Assembly: GCF_016909575.1 (NCBI RefSeq)
Contig: NZ_JAFBGA010000002.1
Location: forward strand, 124,001-188,000
Direction: 5' to 3'
DNA: 64,000 nucleotides
Origin: Streptomyces sp. HB132
Lineage (GTDB): Bacteria; Actinomycetota; Actinomycetes; Streptomycetales; Streptomycetaceae
Position numbers and translations under genes: made by a program. Of this stretch, positions 8,863-17,898 are shown one piece after another. Under the pieces are notes generated by a model that had not been told where the DNA came from, ran no database searches, and was given only the letters and a program-made list of their open reading frames with translations. How positions within the stretch are numbered: the first letter of the stretch is position 1; the number at the start of each line of letters is the position of its first letter.

Positions 8863-9776
8863 GAGAGGGTCCCGTCCGTGCCGTCGTCGGCGGAAGGGGA
8901 CTCAGCCGTGGGAATGTGCTTGGTGAACTCGTCATGCCCCGGCCAGCTCAGCACCAGCTCGTCACCCTCCATACGGGCCTCTGCCAGCACAGGGGCCAGG
9001 TCCTGGGAATCCGCCGCCGCCAGCGCCTCCGCGGCCGTCCCGTACGGCCTCAGCGCCCGCAGAGTGGCCACAGTGGGCGGCATCATCAGGAGTTCGCCCT
9101 TGTCGTAGCCGTCCGCGGCCTCACCGGGACGGATCCACACCGTCCTGTCGGCCTCGGTGGAGGCGTTCCGGGTGCGCTGGCCCTCGGGGAGCGCGGCCAC
9201 GAAGAACCAGGTGTCGTAGCGTCGCGGTTCGAAGGCCGGGGTGATCCAGCGCGCCCACGCGGCCAGCAGGTCGGAGCGCAGCACCAGGCCCCGGCGGTCC
9301 AGGAACGCGGCGAAGGACAGGTCCCGGGCCACGAGCGCCTCGCGGTCGGCCTCCCAGTCGGCGCCCGTGGTGTCGCTCACGACGGTGTCGGCGGTCGGAC
9401 CGGCCAGCAGGACGCCCGCCTCCTCGTACGTCTCACGGACCGCGGCACAGACGACGGCCTGCGCCTCGGCGGCCGTGTCCACGCCCAGGCGGCCGGCCCA
9501 GGTGTCCAGGGACGGTCCCGACCAGCCCACGAGGTGGTCGTCGTCCCGCGGGTCGACCCCGCCACCCGGATAGGCGTACGCGCCGCCCGCAAATGCCATG
9601 GAGGTGCGTCGGCGAAGCATGTGGACGGCGGGACCGGCGGCGCCCTCCCCCGGCACGGCGTCCCGGAGCAGCATCACCGTGGCCGCCCGCCTGGGGGCCA
9701 CGGCTGTCAGCTCGCCGCTGGCGAGGGCCCGGATCCGGGCGGGCCATTCCGGTGGGTACCACTGACCGTTCGACAT
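8859..9776 (-). CDS. NUDIX hydrolase (NUDT19-like)
   Basis: A 305-residue NUDIX-family protein with a long insertion. GGAYAYPGGGVDPRDDD begins the NUDIX box and AAVRETYEEAGVLL closes it, with about 50 residues between them instead of the usual dozen, as in NUDT19/RP2-type proteins that act on CoA derivatives. It is the first gene of a two-gene operon with the MBL hydrolase. Confidence 0.83.
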   Translation of the reverse strand: MSNGQWYPPEWPARIRALASGELTAVAPRRAATVMLLRDAVPGEGAAGPAVHMLRRRTSMAFAGGAYAYPGGGVDPRDDDHLVGWSGPSLDTWAGRLGVDTAAEAQAVVCAAVRETYEEAGVLLAGPTADTVVSDTTGADWEADREALVARDLSFAAFLDRRGLVLRSDLLAAWARWITPAFEPRRYDTWFFVAALPEGQRTRNASTEADRTVWIRPGEAADGYDKGELLMMPPTVATLRALRPYGTAAEALAAADSQDLAPVLAEARMEGDELVLSWPGHDEFTKHIPTAESPSADDGTDGTLS

Positions 9777-9920
9777 GGCCGGAGGCTATCCGGAACCGCG
9801 CCGATGTTCGAGGGGCCCGGACATCAGTGTCCGCCCCCTACGCACATGACCCGAAGCGATCGTGCCGGACGCGAGATCCCGCCCGGTCCAGGACCGGGCG
9901 GGATCGGGGAGGTGCGCGGG

Positions 9921-10391
9921 TCAGGCGTCGACGAGCTCGACCTGGACCTCCACCTCGACCGGTGCGTCCAGCGGCAGCACCGCGACGCCCACGGCGCTGC
10001 GGGCGTGCACGCCCTTGTCGCCGAGGACGGCGCCCAGCAGCTCGCTCGCACCGTTGATCACCCCGGGCTGCCCGGTGAAGTCGGAGGCCGAGGCGACGAA
10101 GCCCACGACCTTCACGACCCGTGCGATCCGGTCCAGATCACCGGCGACCGACTTCACCGCCGCCAGGGCGTTCAGCGCGCAGGTCTTGGCCAGCTCCTTG
10201 GCCTCGTCCGGCGTCACCTCGGCGCCGACCTTGCCGGTCACCGCGAGCTTGCCGTCCACCATCGGGAGCTGGCCGGAGGTGTAGACGTACACCCCGGACC
10301 GCACGGCCGGCTGGTAGGAGGCCAGCGGCGGTACGACGTCCGGGAGCGCCAGGCCGAGTTCGGCGAGCCTCGCCTCGACGGCGCCCGCCAC
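9921..10391 (-). CDS. RidA family protein (Rid/YjgF/UK114)
   Basis: A 156-residue RidA-superfamily protein. Family features are SGVYVYTSGQLPMVDGKL near the N-terminus and a C-terminal strand rich in VEVEVQVELVDA. Rid proteins hydrolyse reactive enamine/imine intermediates of pyridoxal-phosphate enzymes, but the Arg that binds the carboxylate in RidA proper is not evident near the end, so this is a broader Rid member. A longer frame continues upstream but has no coding character. The GTG at 10391 shares one base with the stop of the preceding DUF4177 gene and is the likely start. Confidence 0.85.
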   Translation of the reverse strand: MAGAVEARLAELGLALPDVVPPLASYQPAVRSGVYVYTSGQLPMVDGKLAVTGKVGAEVTPDEAKELAKTCALNALAAVKSVAGDLDRIARVVKVVGFVASASDFTGQPGVINGASELLGAVLGDKGVHARSAVGVAVLPLDAPVEVEVQVELVDA

Positions 10392-10549
10392 TACGGCTTC
10401 ACCCGCTTCAGGTAGGCCACCAGCTGCTCGGGGTTGTTCGGGCCAGGGACGACCTGGACCAGCTCCCAGCCGTCCTCGCCCCAGGTGTCCAGGATCTGCT
10501 TGGTCGCGTGCACGAGAAGGGGCACGGTCGCGTATTCCCACTTGGTCAT
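10391..10549 (-). CDS. Small DUF4177-like protein
   Basis: A 52-residue protein starting MTKWEYATVPLLVHA. It contains the conserved patch DTWGEDGWELVQVVPG, typical of DUF4177-family proteins of unknown function. It is widely conserved in actinomycetes directly upstream of a Rid gene, and its TAG overlaps the GTG of RidA here. The ATG at 10549 is preferred over an earlier codon at 10576 because homology begins at MTKWEY. Confidence 0.85.
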   Translation of the reverse strand: MTKWEYATVPLLVHATKQILDTWGEDGWELVQVVPGPNNPEQLVAYLKRVKP

Positions 10550-10620
10550 GAGCCGACTGTAATGCCTGGCACACACGGTCCCGTGCGTAGCCTGCCTGCT
10601 GACTGGTTAGGCTCGAAGAC

Positions 10621-11655
10621 GTGAGCAGGTTCCAGGTCGTCAGCGGCAAGGGCGGGACCGGTAAGACCACGGTCGCCGCCGCACTCGCGCTCGCCCTCGC
10701 GACCGAGGGCAGGCGCACTCTCCTCGTGGAGGTCGAGGGCAGACAGGGCATCGCCCAGCTCTTCGAGTCCGATGCCCTCCCCTACGAGGAACGCAGGATC
10801 GCCGTGGCGCCCGGCGGCGGCGAGGTCCACGCCCTGGCGATCGACGCCGAGCGCGCGCTCCTGGACTACCTCCAGATGTTCTACAAGCTGGGCAGTGCGG
10901 GCCGGGCGCTGAAGAAACTCGGCGCCATCGACTTCGCCACGACCATCGCCCCGGGCGTCCGGGACGTCCTGCTGACCGGCAAGGCCTGCGAGGCCGTACG
11001 CCGCAAGGACAAGCAGGGCGCGTTCGTCTACGACTACGTGATCATGGACGCGCCCCCCACCGGTCGCATCACCCGCTTCCTCAACGTCAACGACGAGGTG
11101 GCGGGGCTGGCTCGCATCGGCCCGATACACAATCAGGCACAGGCCGTGATGCGGGTCCTGAAGTCCCCCGAGACCGCGGTCCACCTGGTGACGCTGCTGG
11201 AGGAGATGCCGGTCCAGGAGACCGCGGACGGCATCGCCGAGCTGCGGGCCGCCGAACTGCCCGTGGGCCGGGTCGTGGTCAACATGGTCCGGCCCCACCT
11301 GCTGGACGAGGACGCGCTGCGTACGGCGTCGGGAGGCCGCCGCAAGGAGATCGCGAAGGCCCTCACCCGGGCCGGCGTGACAGGTTCCGCCGGGCTGGTC
11401 CGGCCGCTGGTCGCGCAGGCCGCCGAGCACGCCCAGCGGGTCGGCCTGGAGCGTGAGCAGCGCGCGGTGCTGGCCGGCCTGGGGCTGCCCATGGCCGAGC
11501 TCCCGCTGATGGGCGAGGGCGTGAGCCAGTCCGCGCTGTACGAGCTGGCGGAGGAGTTCCGTAAACAGGGAGTCGGCGACGAGACCGCGGACGCGGCGGG
11601 GCAGACGCCCCGGGGCGGCAAGCGACGCGGCTCCGGACGAGGGGTGGTGTCATGA
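10621..11655 (+). CDS. ArsA-family ATPase, first of a pair
   Basis: A 344-residue ATPase of the ArsA/GET3 (SIMIBI) class. The deviant Walker A is GKGGTGKTTVAAALALALA at residues ~9-27 and the switch II-like motif is YVIMDAPPTGRITRFLN. No arsenite transporter is nearby, and the cysteines of true ArsA are not obvious. In Streptomyces this gene and its neighbour lie next to wblA and are of unknown function; a targeting role is only by analogy. The GTG start has a weak ribosome-binding site. The end overlaps the next gene by four bases. Confidence 0.87.
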   Translation: MSRFQVVSGKGGTGKTTVAAALALALATEGRRTLLVEVEGRQGIAQLFESDALPYEERRIAVAPGGGEVHALAIDAERALLDYLQMFYKLGSAGRALKKLGAIDFATTIAPGVRDVLLTGKACEAVRRKDKQGAFVYDYVIMDAPPTGRITRFLNVNDEVAGLARIGPIHNQAQAVMRVLKSPETAVHLVTLLEEMPVQETADGIAELRAAELPVGRVVVNMVRPHLLDEDALRTASGGRRKEIAKALTRAGVTGSAGLVRPLVAQAAEHAQRVGLEREQRAVLAGLGLPMAELPLMGEGVSQSALYELAEEFRKQGVGDETADAAGQTPRGGKRRGSGRGVVS

Positions 11656-13091
11656 CGCCGAGCACGGACGGCGCACCGGGGCTGGAGACCGACGCGCTGC
11701 TGGACGACCCGGAGATCCGTATCGTCGTGTGCTGCGGATCCGGCGGCGTCGGCAAGACCACGACCGCGGCGGCGCTAGGGGTGCGGGCGGCCGAGCGCGG
11801 CCGCAAGGTCGTCGTCCTCACCATCGACCCGGCCCGCCGGCTCGCCCAGTCCATGGGCATCGACCGGCTGGACAACATCCCGCGCCGGGTCGAGGACATC
11901 GCGGGCGAGGGCGAACTGCACGCCATGATGCTCGACATGAAGCGCACCTTCGACGAGACCGTCGAGGCGCACACGGATGCCGAGCGGGCGCGCGCGATCC
12001 TGGAGAACCCCTTCTACCAGTCGCTTTCGGCCGGGTTCGCGGGCACGCAGGAATACATGGCGATGGAGAAGCTCGGACAGCTGCGGGCCCGCGAAGAGTG
12101 GGATCTGATCATCGTCGACACCCCGCCGTCCCGCTCCGCACTGGACTTCCTGGACGCGCCGAAACGTCTCGGCTCCTTCCTGGACGGGAAGTTCATCCGG
12201 CTGCTGATCGCGCCGGCGAAGATCGGCGGACGGGCCGGGATGAAATTCCTCAATGTCGGCATGTCGATGATGACGGGCACGCTCGGCAAGCTGCTCGGCG
12301 GACAGTTCCTGCGTGACGTACAGACCTTCGTCGCGGCGATGGACTCGATGTTCGGCGGATTCCGTACCCGGGCCGACGCGACGTACAAACTGCTCCAGGC
12401 GCCCGGCACGGCGTTCCTCGTGGTGGCGACGCCGGAGCGGGACGCACTGCGGGAGGCCGCGTACTTCGTGGAACGGCTGGCCGCCGAGGAGATGCCGCTG
12501 GCCGGCCTGGTCCTCAACCGGGTGCACGGCAGCGAGGCCGCACGGCTCTCCGAGGAGCGGGCGCTGGCAGCCGCAGAAAATCTTGAAGGCGTCGGCATTG
12601 TGGATCAGACGGCAGGGAAGGCTGGCCTTGGTGACCCGGCGGACCCGGTGGCCGCCACCTCTCCCGAAGCCCCGGAGTCGCCGCTCCCTCCCGAGCCCAG
12701 CAACGGACCCTCCACGCACGAGCCGCCACAGCAGGAACCCCACGAGCACGACCGGACCCCAGGCACCCCAGCACCTCACGGCCGTGGCCGAAAGTCCCCT
12801 GACCCGTCCGGGCCACCCACGCACACGGAAGCAGACAGGCACGGCACGAACGCCACGGACGCCGTGTCCGTCGAGCAGTTGACCGCAGGTCTGCTGCGAC
12901 TGCACGCCGAGCGGATGCAGGTGGTGGCACGCGAGCAGCACACCCGCGACAGCTTCACCACGCTCCACCCCGAGGTCCTGGTGACCGAGGTGGCCGCACT
13001 CCCCGGTGACGTGCACGACCTGGCGGGCCTCAGGGCCGTGGGAGAACTGCTCGCGACCGGTTCCGCTTCCGCCCCGGCCGGAGCTTCGTAG
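11652..13091 (+). CDS. ArsA-family ATPase, second of a pair
   Basis: A 479-residue ArsA-type ATPase. Walker A is GSGGVGKTTTAAALGVRA, followed by the ArsA/GET3 A-loop motif TIDPARRLAQSMG and IIVDTPPSRSALDFLDAPKR. A Pro/Glu/His-rich low-complexity linker of about 100 residues (roughly 330-420) precedes a short C-terminal helical domain. It is translationally coupled to the first ATPase, which suggests a heterodimeric complex in place of the tandem ArsA fusion. It is convergent with wblA. Confidence 0.87.
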   Translation: MTPSTDGAPGLETDALLDDPEIRIVVCCGSGGVGKTTTAAALGVRAAERGRKVVVLTIDPARRLAQSMGIDRLDNIPRRVEDIAGEGELHAMMLDMKRTFDETVEAHTDAERARAILENPFYQSLSAGFAGTQEYMAMEKLGQLRAREEWDLIIVDTPPSRSALDFLDAPKRLGSFLDGKFIRLLIAPAKIGGRAGMKFLNVGMSMMTGTLGKLLGGQFLRDVQTFVAAMDSMFGGFRTRADATYKLLQAPGTAFLVVATPERDALREAAYFVERLAAEEMPLAGLVLNRVHGSEAARLSEERALAAAENLEGVGIVDQTAGKAGLGDPADPVAATSPEAPESPLPPEPSNGPSTHEPPQQEPHEHDRTPGTPAPHGRGRKSPDPSGPPTHTEADRHGTNATDAVSVEQLTAGLLRLHAERMQVVAREQHTRDSFTTLHPEVLVTEVAALPGDVHDLAGLRAVGELLATGSASAPAGAS

Positions 13092-13124
13092 CGACCCTCC
13101 CGGCGCCCCGGGCGGCCCGTGCGG

Positions 13125-13490
13125 CTACCCCACGGCGGCGAACGTCTCGTGCAGTTCGTCGTCGTGCAGTCCGTCGTCGTCCAGACCCACCGCTGCCGGC
13201 AGCATGCCTGTGGACCGCTCGTACTCACTGCGTGCGGTCTCCAGCAGGCGGCGCCAGGACGTGACGGTGGGCCGCCGGCGCAGCAGTGCGCGGCGCTCCC
13301 GCTCCGTCATTCCACCCCACACGCCGAATTCGACGCGATGGTCCAGCGCATCGGCCAGGCATTCGGTCCGCACCGGGCAACCGGTGCACACCGCCTTGGC
13401 CCTGTTCTGCGCTGCCCCTTGTACGAACAATTCATCCGGATCGGTAGTGCGGCAGGCTGCCTGCGCACTCCAGTCGGTTACCCAGCCCAT
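13125..13490 (-). CDS. wblA: WhiB-like iron-sulphur regulator WblA
   Basis: A 121-residue Wbl protein starting MGWVTDWSAQAACRTTDPDE. The [4Fe-4S] ligands C13, C35, C38 and C44 occur in the Wbl pattern CxnCxxCx5C, followed by the FGVWGG turn and a basic patch (TERERRALLRRR). WblA is a global regulator in Streptomyces that promotes sporulation and represses antibiotic production. The ATG at 13490 is chosen because homology starts there; a longer in-frame start at 13547 adds an unconserved 19 residues. The acidic tail with repeated LDDDGLHDDELHE is longer than in the S. coelicolor protein as I recall it. Confidence 0.93.
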   Translation of the reverse strand: MGWVTDWSAQAACRTTDPDELFVQGAAQNRAKAVCTGCPVRTECLADALDHRVEFGVWGGMTERERRALLRRRPTVTSWRRLLETARSEYERSTGMLPAAVGLDDDGLHDDELHETFAAVG

Positions 13491-13888
13491 CCCGGCGCCG
13501 TCCTCTCCCGAATCGAGGCTCCCCCACGGCGACAGCGGCATATTCACCGTTGCCAGTTGAGGACGTTACGGAAGGTGGCGACAGCACAACACCCCCTTCG
13601 GGCCCAATCTTGAATGGCCCGAACGGACTATGCGTACGCGGCAGATCACCCAGAGGAGTGACGGGAGGACATGCGGGACCATCCCGACTGAATCGGGACA
13701 GAAACCCCAAGCCGCAACGGACATTCAGCTACACACGAGGCGAATTCGGGAGCGCCTCGGCAGGTGGCCGAATTGCGTTGAGGACTGTGCAGGGGGGTTG
13801 TTGCACATTCGGACTGCTGTGACAGTTGAGAGCAGCTTAGGCCAACGCCTGTACGCATGTCCGGCGAATGAGAACGTAGGCTGCCCCC
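13491..13888. other. Divergent regulatory region wblA / PBP
   Basis: About 400 bases between two divergent genes. It should hold the wblA promoter and leader, which is long in Streptomyces, and the PBP promoter. No unambiguous operator was recognised by eye. Confidence 0.5.
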
Positions 13889-16120
13889 ATGCCAAAGAAG
13901 CGCTCAGGCGGGGGTCTCACGACGACCCAGCAGGCCGCCAAGTTCCTCGGTGTCGCCGCACTCTCCGGAGCTGTGCTGGCCGGCATCGCACTGCCGGCCG
14001 CCGGCGCACTGGGGCTCGCAGCCAAGGGAACGGTCGAGGGATTCGACGAGATCCCCTCGAACCTCAAGACCCCGCCGCTGAGCCAGCGGATCAAGATCCT
14101 CGACAACGAGGGCGGGCTGATCGCGACGGACTACTCGCGCGACCGGACCGTCGTCCCGCTCAAGAACATCTCGCCGTACATGCAGGACGCGATCGTCGCG
14201 ATCGAGGACTCACGCTTCTACGAGCACGGTGCGGTGGACCTCAAGGGCATCCTGCGCGCGATGAACCGCAACGTGCAGGAGGGCGGCGCCTCTCAGGGCG
14301 CCTCCACGCTCACCCAGCAGTACGTGAAGAACGTTTTCGTGGAGGAGGCGGGCGACGACCCGGACAAGGTCGCCGAGGCCACCCAGCAGACCCTGGGCCG
14401 CAAGGTCCGTGAGCTGAAGTACGCGATCCAGGTCGAGGAAGAGCTCGGCAAGAAGAAGATCCTGGAGAACTACCTCAACATCACGTTCTTCGGGCAGCAG
14501 GCCTACGGCGTCGAGGCGGCCTCGCAGCGCTACTTCTCCAAGCAGGCCAAGGACCTGAAACTGGAGGAGGCGGCAATGCTGGCCGGCCTCGTCCAGTCGC
14601 CGACCCGCTACGACCCGGTCAACGACGCGGAGGAGGCGACCAAGCGCCGCAACATCGTGCTCCAGCGCATGGCGGCCGTCGGCAGCATCTCGCAGGACGA
14701 GGCCGACAAAGCCGTCGCGGCCCCCCTCCAGCTGAAGGTCAGCAAGCCGAACAGCGGTTGCATCACGGCCGTCAGCGGCGCCGGATTCTTCTGCGACTAC
14801 GTGCGCAAGACCGTCCTGACCGACCCGTCCTTCGGAAAGACCCCGGAGGAGCGCTCGAAGCTCTGGGCCCTCGGCGGCCTGACCGTCAGGACCACCCTCT
14901 CGCCGCGCGCGCAGAAGGCTGCCGACGAGGCCGCGACCTCGAAGGTCAACAAGGACGACAAGGTCGCCGCCTCAGTGGTGCAGGTCGAGCCCGGTACCGG
15001 GAAGATCCTTTCGATGGGCCAGTCCAGGCCCTACGGCCTCGACCAGAATAAGAACGAGACGGTTCTGAACCTCGCCGCCAGCAACAAGATGGGCGGCAGC
15101 ACCTACGGCTTCCAGGTCGGCTCGACCTTCAAGCCGATCACCGCCGCCGCGGCACTGGAGAAGGGCATCAACCCGGCGCAGAGCTACAGCTCCGACTGGA
15201 AGATCTCGGTGCCGATGAACTCCTACCGGAACTGTGCGGGATCGCCTGTCGGAAGCGGGAACTGGGATCTCCAGAACGAGATGGAGTCCGAGAAGGGCGC
15301 CTTCGACATGACGAGCGCGCTCGGCAAGTCGATCAACACCTACTTCGCCAAACTGGAACAGCAGGCCGGACTGTGCGAGACGGTCACCATGGCGAAGAAG
15401 CTCGGCTACGAGCGCGGTGACGGCAAGCCCCTCTCGGACAGCCACCCGTCGATCACCCTGGGCGGCACGGAGAGCACCCCGCTCGGCATGGCCGCCGCGT
15501 ACGCGGCGTTCGCCAACCGCGGCACGTTCTGCACGCCGATCGCCATCGAGGCCATCACGGACGCGAACGGGAAGAAGATCGGCGTGCCCAAGTCCTCGTG
15601 CTCGCGGGCGATGAGCGAGAAGACGGCCGACACCATCAACCAGATGCTCAAGGGCGTCGTCGAGGACGGAACCGGCACCCAGGCCGGCTTGACGGACCGC
15701 GACAACGCGGGCAAGACCGGTACCACCAATGACCGCGTGGACGCCTGGTTCGTCGGCTACACCCCGAACCTGTCCACGGCCGTGTGGGTGGGTGCGGACG
15801 TGGGCAAGAAGGTGCCGATGTACAACATCACCATCGGCGGCCAGTACTACGACAAGGTCTGTGGTGGCTGCCTTCCCGGTCCCATCTGGAAGACAGCGAT
15901 GACCGGTGCGCTGAACGCCTCGGAGACCCCGTCCTTCAACCCGATCTCGGTGCCGCGCGCCAAGGAGAAGGAGAAGGACAAGGGCAAGGGCCGCGGTGGG
16001 AACACGGGCGGCGGGAACGCCAACGACAAGCCCGGTGGCGACCCCATCGGCGGTATCACCCTGCCGCCCGGCTTCATCGGCGGGAACGACGGCGGGCGCG
16101 GTGGCGGGAACGGTCGCTGA
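13889..16120 (+). CDS. Class A penicillin-binding protein (transglycosylase/transpeptidase)
   Basis: A 743-residue bifunctional peptidoglycan synthase. A short cytoplasmic N-terminus and one transmembrane anchor (~residues 20-45) precede the GT51 glycosyltransferase domain, whose catalytic Glu is in AIEDSRFYEH (E106); GASTLTQQYVKN is also typical. The transpeptidase domain has the SxxK motif STFK (S412), the SxN motif SIN in GKSINTYF, and KTG in NAGKTGTTND. The C-terminus is a low-complexity Gly/Asn/Lys-rich tail. It builds cell wall on the outer face of the membrane. In the S. coelicolor map as I recall it, this gene also follows wblA. Confidence 0.93.
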   Translation: MPKKRSGGGLTTTQQAAKFLGVAALSGAVLAGIALPAAGALGLAAKGTVEGFDEIPSNLKTPPLSQRIKILDNEGGLIATDYSRDRTVVPLKNISPYMQDAIVAIEDSRFYEHGAVDLKGILRAMNRNVQEGGASQGASTLTQQYVKNVFVEEAGDDPDKVAEATQQTLGRKVRELKYAIQVEEELGKKKILENYLNITFFGQQAYGVEAASQRYFSKQAKDLKLEEAAMLAGLVQSPTRYDPVNDAEEATKRRNIVLQRMAAVGSISQDEADKAVAAPLQLKVSKPNSGCITAVSGAGFFCDYVRKTVLTDPSFGKTPEERSKLWALGGLTVRTTLSPRAQKAADEAATSKVNKDDKVAASVVQVEPGTGKILSMGQSRPYGLDQNKNETVLNLAASNKMGGSTYGFQVGSTFKPITAAAALEKGINPAQSYSSDWKISVPMNSYRNCAGSPVGSGNWDLQNEMESEKGAFDMTSALGKSINTYFAKLEQQAGLCETVTMAKKLGYERGDGKPLSDSHPSITLGGTESTPLGMAAAYAAFANRGTFCTPIAIEAITDANGKKIGVPKSSCSRAMSEKTADTINQMLKGVVEDGTGTQAGLTDRDNAGKTGTTNDRVDAWFVGYTPNLSTAVWVGADVGKKVPMYNITIGGQYYDKVCGGCLPGPIWKTAMTGALNASETPSFNPISVPRAKEKEKDKGKGRGGNTGGGNANDKPGGDPIGGITLPPGFIGGNDGGRGGGNGR

Positions 16121-16149
16121 CCGTCCGGGTCACCCGATGACGTCGTGAA

Positions 16150-16191
16150 GTGAAGGAGGGGAGCCCCCGGCCGGGGGCTCCCCTCCTTCAC
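16150..16191. terminator. Perfect 42-base palindromic terminator
   Basis: A perfect inverted repeat with two 21-base arms (the left arm begins GTGAAGGAGGGGAGCCCCC) and no unpaired centre apart from the hairpin turn. It lies between the convergent PBP and YqeY genes and would terminate transcription from both sides. Confidence 0.9.
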
Positions 16192-16200
16192 GCATCGGCA

Positions 16201-16665
16201 TCAGCCCGCGAGCAGCTTCTTCACCGTGGCGGCGACCCGGCCGCCCTCGGCGAGCCCTGCCACCTTCGGGTTGACGATCTTCATGACGGCGCCCATCGCA
16301 CGCGGTCCCTCGGCGCCGGCGGCCTTCGCCTCCTCGACGGCCTGCGCGACGATCGCGTTCAGCTCGTCGTCGGAGAGCTGCTTGGGCAGGTACGCGTCGA
16401 GCAGCTCGCCCTCGGCCCTCTCCCGCTCGGCCTGCTCCGTCCGACCGCCCTGCGCGAAGGCCTCGGCCGCCTCGCGGCGCTTCTTCGCCTCCTTGGCGAT
16501 CACCTTCTGCACCTCGTCGTCGGAGAGCTCGCGCGACGTCTTGCCGCTGACCTCCTCCTTGGTGATCGCGGTCAGGGTGAGCCGGAGGGTGGACGAGGTG
16601 AGCTCGTCACGCGCCTTCATGGCCGTGGTGAGGTCTTCCTTGAGCTTGGACTTGAGCGTGGTCAT
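16201..16665 (-). CDS. GatB/YqeY domain protein
   Basis: A 154-residue protein starting MTTLKSKLKEDLTTAMKARD, with the family pattern of a helical bundle followed by a tail domain (LPKQLSDDELNAIVAQAV and AMGAVMKIVNPKVAG). It resembles the C-terminal tRNA-binding domain of GatB as a stand-alone protein; its function is unsettled. The start is placed at 16665 rather than at a longer in-frame codon at 16746, which would add 27 unconserved residues. Confidence 0.9.
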   Translation of the reverse strand: MTTLKSKLKEDLTTAMKARDELTSSTLRLTLTAITKEEVSGKTSRELSDDEVQKVIAKEAKKRREAAEAFAQGGRTEQAERERAEGELLDAYLPKQLSDDELNAIVAQAVEEAKAAGAEGPRAMGAVMKIVNPKVAGLAEGGRVAATVKKLLAG

Positions 16666-16744
16666 GCGGCGATTGTGACAGGTACGGGGCACCCGCCGCC
16701 CGCCTGTTTTCGTCCCACCGCATCGTTTCTGCGACGATGGGCCC

Positions 16745-17683
16745 ATGCGCGCACGCTACGGAGTACCCCTGAAAGTCACGGCAGTCGGCGCAGCGGTCGG
16801 TGCCGCCGGTCTCGTGTACGCGGCCGGATTCGAGGCACGCTCCTTCCGCCTCCGCCGGATCGCGATTCCCGTACTCCCGCAGGGGGCACGCCCATTGCGC
16901 GTACTCCAGGTCTCCGACGTCCACATGGTGAGCGGCCAGCGCAAGAAGCGCGCCTGGCTGCAGTCGCTGGCGGGTCTGCGCCCGGACTTCGTGGTGAACA
17001 CCGGCGACAACCTCTCCGACCCGGAGGCGGTGCCCGAGCTGCTCGACGCGCTCGGCCCGCTGATGGAGTTCCCCGGGGTCTACGTCTTCGGTTCCAACGA
17101 CTACTACGGACCGAAGCTCCGCAATCCGGTCCGCTATCTCCTCGAGAAGACGCAGGGCAAGCACGGGCTCAACGGGAACGCGCCGGCGGTCGACGTCGTC
17201 CACAACCCCTGGGAGCCGATGCGGGACGCCTTCGACGAAGCCGGCTGGCTGAACCTCTCCAACACCAGGGGCCGGATCAAGGCCGACGGGCTGGAGATCG
17301 CCTTCACCGGCCTGGACGACCCCCACATCAAGCGGGACCGTTACGCCGAGGTGGCCGGTGGCCCCGAGGCTGGCGCGGACCTCTCGATCGGCGTGGTCCA
17401 CGCCCCGTACCTGCGCTCCCTGGACGCCTTCACGGCGGACGGTTACCCCCTGATCCTGGCCGGTCACACCCACGGCGGGCAGCTCTGCATCCCCTTCTAC
17501 GGCGCACTCGTCACCAACTGCGACCTGGACACGGACCGCGTGAAGGGCCTCTCCGACCACACGGTCGGCGAGCGGCGCGCCTACCTCCACGTCTCGGCGG
17601 GCTGCGGCACTAACCGCTACACCCCGGTCCGCTTCGCCTGCCCGCCCGAGGCGACCCTGCTGACACTGACGCCCCGCGACTGA
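16745..17683 (+). CDS. Metallophosphoesterase
   Basis: A 312-residue calcineurin-like phosphoesterase. Metal-binding motifs are QVSDVHM (D-x-H), NTGDN (GDN), GSNDYYG (in place of GNHE) and LAGHTHGGQL (GHTH). A hydrophobic segment near residues 10-25 may be a membrane anchor. Orthologues lie beside PBP and YqeY genes in Streptomyces. The substrate is unknown; related proteins hydrolyse UDP-diacylglucosamine or cyclic nucleotides. It is the last conserved protein gene before the accessory DNA. Confidence 0.87.
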   Translation: MRARYGVPLKVTAVGAAVGAAGLVYAAGFEARSFRLRRIAIPVLPQGARPLRVLQVSDVHMVSGQRKKRAWLQSLAGLRPDFVVNTGDNLSDPEAVPELLDALGPLMEFPGVYVFGSNDYYGPKLRNPVRYLLEKTQGKHGLNGNAPAVDVVHNPWEPMRDAFDEAGWLNLSNTRGRIKADGLEIAFTGLDDPHIKRDRYAEVAGGPEAGADLSIGVVHAPYLRSLDAFTADGYPLILAGHTHGGQLCIPFYGALVTNCDLDTDRVKGLSDHTVGERRAYLHVSAGCGTNRYTPVRFACPPEATLLTLTPRD

Positions 17684-17771
17684 GACATCCGCCCGGGCAC
17701 AAAAACCGGATTTCGCCTCCGGGCGCCAGTGGGCTAAAGTAATCGATGTCGCCGGGACACTCGGTGGACAT

Positions 17772-17845
17772 CGGGGTGTAGCGCAGCTTGGCAGCGCGCT
17801 TCGTTCGGGACGAAGAGGTCGTGGGTTCAAATCCCGCCACCCCGA
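17772..17845 (+). tRNA. tRNA-Pro (anticodon CGG)
   Basis: A complete 74-base cloverleaf without encoded CCA: 7-bp acceptor stem (CGGGGTG/CACCCCG), D-stem GCGC/GCGC, anticodon stem CTTCG/CGAAG with loop TTCGGGA (anticodon CGG, reading CCG), and T-arm GTGGG-TTCAAAT-CCCGC. Proline tRNAs are classic attachment sites for actinomycete integrative elements such as pSAM2, and the core gene order ends here. Confidence 0.96.
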
Positions 17846-17861
17846 CAGCTGAAACACCAGG

Positions 17862-17898
17862 TCAGGGGCCTGATCCACTTAGTGGATCAGGCCCCTGA
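17862..17898. terminator. Terminator after tRNA-Pro
   Basis: Perfect inverted repeat with 18-base arms (TCAGGGGCCTGATCCACT and its complement) separated by one T, starting 16 bases after the tRNA. It is well placed to end tRNA transcription. Confidence 0.85.

Noticed and set aside
8844-10415. A 523-codon plus-strand frame across NUDIX and RidA genes
   Set aside because: It spans two well-supported genes on the other strand and the intergenic space between them, with no domain.
9921-10751. RidA read as a 276-residue protein
   Set aside because: The extra N-terminal residues run antisense to an ArsA-type gene and through the DUF4177 gene in another frame. The homology starts at the GTG at 10391.
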